DNA from: Bradyrhizobium sp. Gha
GTDB lineage: Bacteria; Pseudomonadota; Alphaproteobacteria; Rhizobiales; Xanthobacteraceae
NCBI RefSeq assembly: GCF_900113735.1
Contig: NZ_FOQM01000052.1
Span: forward strand, 1 to 46,893
DNA: 46,893 bases
Direction of reading: 5' to 3'
This document shows, one piece after another, positions 43,922 through 46,893 of this stretch. The position numbers were made by a program, and so were the translations under genes. Under the pieces are notes generated by a model. It had not been told where the DNA came from, searched no databases, and saw nothing but the letters and a program-made list of their open reading frames with translations. The number at the start of each line of letters is the position of its first letter. The first letter of the stretch is position 1.

Positions 43922-45304
43922 ATGCGGCTTCTCATCGTTGGCACATTGAAGGGCCAGCTCACCACCGCCACCAAGATAGCGATGGAGAACGGCGCCACCG
44001 TGACCCACGCCGAGGATCACGAGCAGGCGATGCGCGTGTTGCGCGGCGGCAAGGGCGCCGACCTCCTGCTGGTCGACGTCGCCCTCGATATCCGCGACCT
44101 CGTCATGCGGCTCGAGGCCGAGCACATCCACGCGCCGATCGTCGCCTGCGGCATCACCAACGACGCCCGCGCGGCGGTCGCCGCGATCCGCGCCGGCGCC
44201 AAGGAGTACATCCCGCTGCCGCCGGAGCCTGAGCTGATCGCAGCCGTGCTGGCGGCCGTCGCCAATGATTCTCGCGAGCTGGTCTATCGCGACGAAGCCA
44301 TGGCGCGGGTCATCAAGCTCGCCCAGCAGATCGCAGGTTCCGACGCCTCGGTGATGATCACCGGCGAATCCGGAACGGGTAAGGAAGTGCTGGCCCGCTA
44401 TGTCCACACGCGTTCGGCGCGCGCCAAGCGCCCCTTCATCTCGATCAACTGCGCCGCGATCCCCGAGCACCTTCTGGAATCCGAGCTGTTCGGCCACGAG
44501 AAGGGTGCCTTCACCGGCGCGATCGCCCGCCGCATCGGCAAGTTCGAGGAGGCGACCGGCGGCACGCTGCTGCTGGACGAAATCTCCGAGATGGATGTGC
44601 GCCTGCAATCCAAGCTCTTGCGTGCCATCCAGGAGCGGGTGATCGACCGCGTGGGCGGCACCAAGCCGGTGCCGGTCGACATCAGGATCATCGCGACCTC
44701 GAATCGCAATCTGGCGGACGCCGTGCGCGAAGGTACGTTCCGCGAGGACCTGCTGTTCCGCCTCAACGTCGTCAACCTGAAGATCCCGCCGCTGCGCGAG
44801 CGGCCCGCCGATATCATGGAGCTGGCTCAGCATTTCGTGAAGAAATATGCCGAGGCCAACGGCGTGCCGATGCGCCCCATCTCGACTGAGGCCAAACGCG
44901 TGCTCTCCACCAACCGCTGGCAGGGCAACGTCCGCGAGCTCGAAAACACCATGCACCGCTCCGTGCTGATGGCGCAGGGCGACGAGATCGGACCCGATGC
45001 GATCCTGACGCCTGACGGCGACCGCCTCGACCTCGCCAAGACGGCACCGGCGGTGGCGCATGCCACCATGGCCGCCGAACAGGTAACGCGCGCGCTCGTC
45101 GGGCGCACCGTCGCCGACGTCGAGCGCGACCTGATCCTGGAGACGCTCAAGCACTGCCTCGGCAACCGGACCCATGCCGCCAACATCCTGGGCATCTCGA
45201 TCCGCACGCTGCGCAACAAGCTCAACGAATACGCAGACGGCGGCATCCCGATCACCCCGGCGGGCACGCCGGGCGAGTATCCGCGGATACCGATGGGGGC
45301 GTAA
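43922..45304 (+). CDS. flbD: Sigma-54-dependent flagellar regulator FlbD
   Basis: Activator of sigma-54 flagellar promoters in alphaproteobacteria. Of 460 residues, 1-110 form a receiver-like domain that keeps an Asp at position 52 (LLLVDVALD). It lacks the usual acidic pair near the start (MRLLIVGTLKGQ) and the conserved Lys (YIPLPPEPE), so classical phosphorylation is doubtful. The AAA+ domain has Walker A GESGTGKE at 148-155, the sigma-54 contact loop GAFTGA at 195-200 and Walker B LLLDE ending at 220. A Fis-type helix-turn-helix (NRTHAANILGISIRTLRNKL) is near the end. Last gene of the fliF operon, followed by a terminator. Confidence 0.93.
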   Translation: MRLLIVGTLKGQLTTATKIAMENGATVTHAEDHEQAMRVLRGGKGADLLLVDVALDIRDLVMRLEAEHIHAPIVACGITNDARAAVAAIRAGAKEYIPLPPEPELIAAVLAAVANDSRELVYRDEAMARVIKLAQQIAGSDASVMITGESGTGKEVLARYVHTRSARAKRPFISINCAAIPEHLLESELFGHEKGAFTGAIARRIGKFEEATGGTLLLDEISEMDVRLQSKLLRAIQERVIDRVGGTKPVPVDIRIIATSNRNLADAVREGTFREDLLFRLNVVNLKIPPLRERPADIMELAQHFVKKYAEANGVPMRPISTEAKRVLSTNRWQGNVRELENTMHRSVLMAQGDEIGPDAILTPDGDRLDLAKTAPAVAHATMAAEQVTRALVGRTVADVERDLILETLKHCLGNRTHAANILGISIRTLRNKLNEYADGGIPITPAGTPGEYPRIPMGA

Positions 45305-45334
45305 TCGGCTCCCATATTGATCGAGAGAATGCGA

Positions 45335-45367
45335 ATGCCCGGGCTCGGTCCCGGGCATTTTGTTTTG
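45335..45367 (+). terminator. Rho-independent terminator after flbD
   Basis: ATGCCCGGG and CCCGGGCAT form a strong stem followed by TTTGTTTT, about 30 bases after the flbD stop. Confidence 0.88.
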
Positions 45368-45386
45368 GAGGCCACGCTGCCAACCT

Positions 45387-45468
45387 CGTCATTGCGAGCG
45401 CAGCGAAGCAATCCAGGAATCCCACCGCGGAAAGACTCTGGATTTGCTTCGCTGCGCTCGCAATGACG
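45387..45468. repeat. Palindromic intergenic repeat (CGTCATTGCGAGC type)
   Basis: Long imperfect inverted repeat: CGTCATTGCGAGCGCAGCGA with AGCAATCCAG, loop, then the complement ending GCTCGCAATGACG. Same family as 34,584-34,640. Confidence 0.8.
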
Positions 45469-45568
45469 GGTTGAGAGAGCTTCCCGCATAACGGGAGCGC
45501 GTTACGCGACTAGGCCATGACGACACCAGGCCCTATAACCGCTCGCGAGAACCCACGCGAGGAAACAC

Positions 45569-46717
45569 ATGGCTGAGGCCCAAATCACGGAATGGCTGGC
45601 ATCGCAGCGGCAGGCCATGATCGATCTGCTGCGCGACGTCGTGAACATCGATTCCGGCTCCTATGACAAGGAAGGCGTCGATGCGGTCGGTGCGCGGTTC
45701 GAGCAGCATTTCTCCGAGCACGGCATTCCGTTCCGACGCGAGAGCCACGACAGTTTCGGCGATGCCATCCATGCCGAGGTGGCAAAACCCGGCAGCAACG
45801 AGAAGCCGGTGCTGTTGATGGGGCATCGCGACACCGTCTTCTCCAAGGGCGAGGCCGGACGCCGCCCGTTCACGATCAAGGACAAGCGCGCCTACGGGCC
45901 CGGCGTCGCCGACATGAAGGCCGGCGTCGTGATGAACGTCTTCGTCGCCACCGCCTTCCACAAGTTCGGCGGCAACCCGCATCCGATCAAGCTGCTGATC
46001 ACCTCGGACGAGGAGATCGGCTCGCCCTCGTCGCGGCCGGTGATCGAACGCGAGGGGCGCTCTGCACGCGCCGTGTTCAATTCCGAGCCGGGCCGCCCGA
46101 CGGGTAACGTCGTCACCAGCCGCAAGGGCGGGATCTTCATGCATATGGCCGTCACCGGCAAGGCGGCGCATTCGGGTACCAATTTCGCCGCGGGCATCAG
46201 TGCGATCGGCGAGCTCGCACACAAGATCATCCAGATCCATGCGCTGACCGACCTCACCAAGGGCATCACGCTCAATGTCGGCCTGATCTCGGGGGGCCAG
46301 TCGGTCAACACGACCGCGCCTTACGCCGAGGGCCAGATCGACATGCGCTATGTCGATCCGAAGGATCGCGCCACCGTCATGGCGGAGATCGACAGGATCA
46401 TCGCGACGCCTTACGTGCCGGGCACCTGCGCGACGCTGACGATCAAGGGCGAATTCGTGCCGGTCGTGCAGAGCGAGAGCTCGAAGGCGCTGTTCGAGAC
46501 TTATCAGGCCGCGGCCAGGCAGGCCGGCCTCACCTCGCTGCACGGCGAGTTCTCCGGCGGCTGCGCCGATTCCGGCTTCACCGCCGCGGTGGGAACGCCG
46601 ACCATCTGCGGAGTCGGGCCGGTGGGCGGGCTTGCGCATTCGCCCGAGGAATACCTCGAGCTCGACAGCATCGTGCCGCGCGCGCAGGCGCTGGCGCTCG
46701 CGATTTTGAAGGGATAG
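45569..46717 (+). CDS. M20-family metallopeptidase (glutamate carboxypeptidase-like)
   Basis: Cytoplasmic or periplasmic zinc peptidase related to carboxypeptidase G2/ArgE. The 382-residue protein has the zinc site pieces LLMGHRDTVFSKGEAGRRPF (His and Asp), GPGVADMKAGVVM (bridging Asp), ITSDEEIGSPSSR (Glu-Glu, catalytic base), a Glu in FNSEPGRP, and a late His in GLAHSPEEYLELDS. The dimerisation domain lies between about 185 and 295 (GKAAHSGTNFAAGISAIGEL). No signal peptide is seen, so cytoplasmic action is likely. The ATG at 45569 follows GAGGAAAC. Substrate unknown. Confidence 0.88.
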   Translation: MAEAQITEWLASQRQAMIDLLRDVVNIDSGSYDKEGVDAVGARFEQHFSEHGIPFRRESHDSFGDAIHAEVAKPGSNEKPVLLMGHRDTVFSKGEAGRRPFTIKDKRAYGPGVADMKAGVVMNVFVATAFHKFGGNPHPIKLLITSDEEIGSPSSRPVIEREGRSARAVFNSEPGRPTGNVVTSRKGGIFMHMAVTGKAAHSGTNFAAGISAIGELAHKIIQIHALTDLTKGITLNVGLISGGQSVNTTAPYAEGQIDMRYVDPKDRATVMAEIDRIIATPYVPGTCATLTIKGEFVPVVQSESSKALFETYQAAARQAGLTSLHGEFSGGCADSGFTAAVGTPTICGVGPVGGLAHSPEEYLELDSIVPRAQALALAILKG

Positions 46718-46741
46718 TCAGCCCTGCACTCCGTCATGCCC

Positions 46742-46808
46742 CGGGCTTGTCCCGGCCATCCACGTCTCTCTTCAATCGCGGTTGCGCGTGGATGGCCGGG
46801 TCAAGCCC
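46742..46808. repeat. Palindromic repeat after the M20 peptidase
   Basis: GGGCTTGTCCCGGCCATCCA and its imperfect complement TGGATGGCCGGGTCAAGCCC around a loop. A third family of core-side palindromes. Downstream of it to the window end nothing is recognised. Confidence 0.75.
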
Positions 46809-46893
46809 ACGGCTGTCCGGTTTAGATTTTGTGGACAAGGCGCATGGCGTTGATTCTAGTCGGTTCTGGACGTCTGCAAGCGTTCCGGGACAC

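Noticed and set aside
42248..45358. A 1036-codon open frame on the minus strand
   Set aside because: It lies antisense to fliG, fliH, fliN and flbD, is rich in Arg/Asp/His/Gly, and has no family motif; long antisense frames are normal in GC-rich codons.
1..46893. CRISPR arrays, rRNA genes
   Set aside because: No regularly spaced direct repeats and no rRNA sequence seen.

Overview
The window looks like the right-hand edge of a Bradyrhizobium symbiosis island and the chromosome next to it. The genus call rests on a NodV/NodW sensor-regulator pair (a Bradyrhizobium hallmark), nodM/noeL/nolK for Nod-factor decoration, a NopP type III effector, and a core block of alphaproteobacterial flagellar genes with a SciP homologue. 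Everything here was read from the sequence; no database search was run.

Island side (about 1-33,770). This part is gene-sparse, with long stretches lacking recognisable genes, several decayed genes and insertion elements. From the left it holds: the tail of an IS630-type transposase; fdxN (nitrogen-fixation ferredoxin) with a -24/-12 promoter and a perfect NifA site; ald; fossils of a serine hydrolase and of modB; dctA with its own candidate sigma-54 promoter; nodV, nodW and a lone receiver-domain protein; nopP behind a tts box; nodM; noeL-nolK (GDP-fucose synthesis); an RND efflux pump without a visible partner; panB-panC; a second tts box with no obvious gene; a group II intron abutting an IS256-type element; a tandem cold-shock-domain protein; a fossil tyrosine integrase; and a large serine recombinase. 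The theme is symbiosis: flavonoid sensing (NodVW), Nod-factor precursor supply (NodM, NoeL, NolK), effector delivery (NopP), dicarboxylate uptake (DctA) and electron supply to nitrogenase (FdxN).

Boundary (about 33,770-33,850). The serine recombinase reading frame runs into the 3' half of a tRNA-Met(CAT) gene on the opposite strand and stops in the anticodon region. This marks the probable integration junction.

Chromosome side (33,850-46,893). Genes are tightly packed with high GC at third codon positions, and gaps carry palindromic repeats not seen on the island side. It holds a small secreted protein, pmtA, mnmA, fliK-flgD, sciP, fliF-fliG-fliH-fliN-flbD and an M20 peptidase. Candidate CtrA sites flank sciP and precede fliF, and a sigma-54-like promoter precedes fliF, which fits the presence of the sigma-54 activator FlbD in the same cluster.
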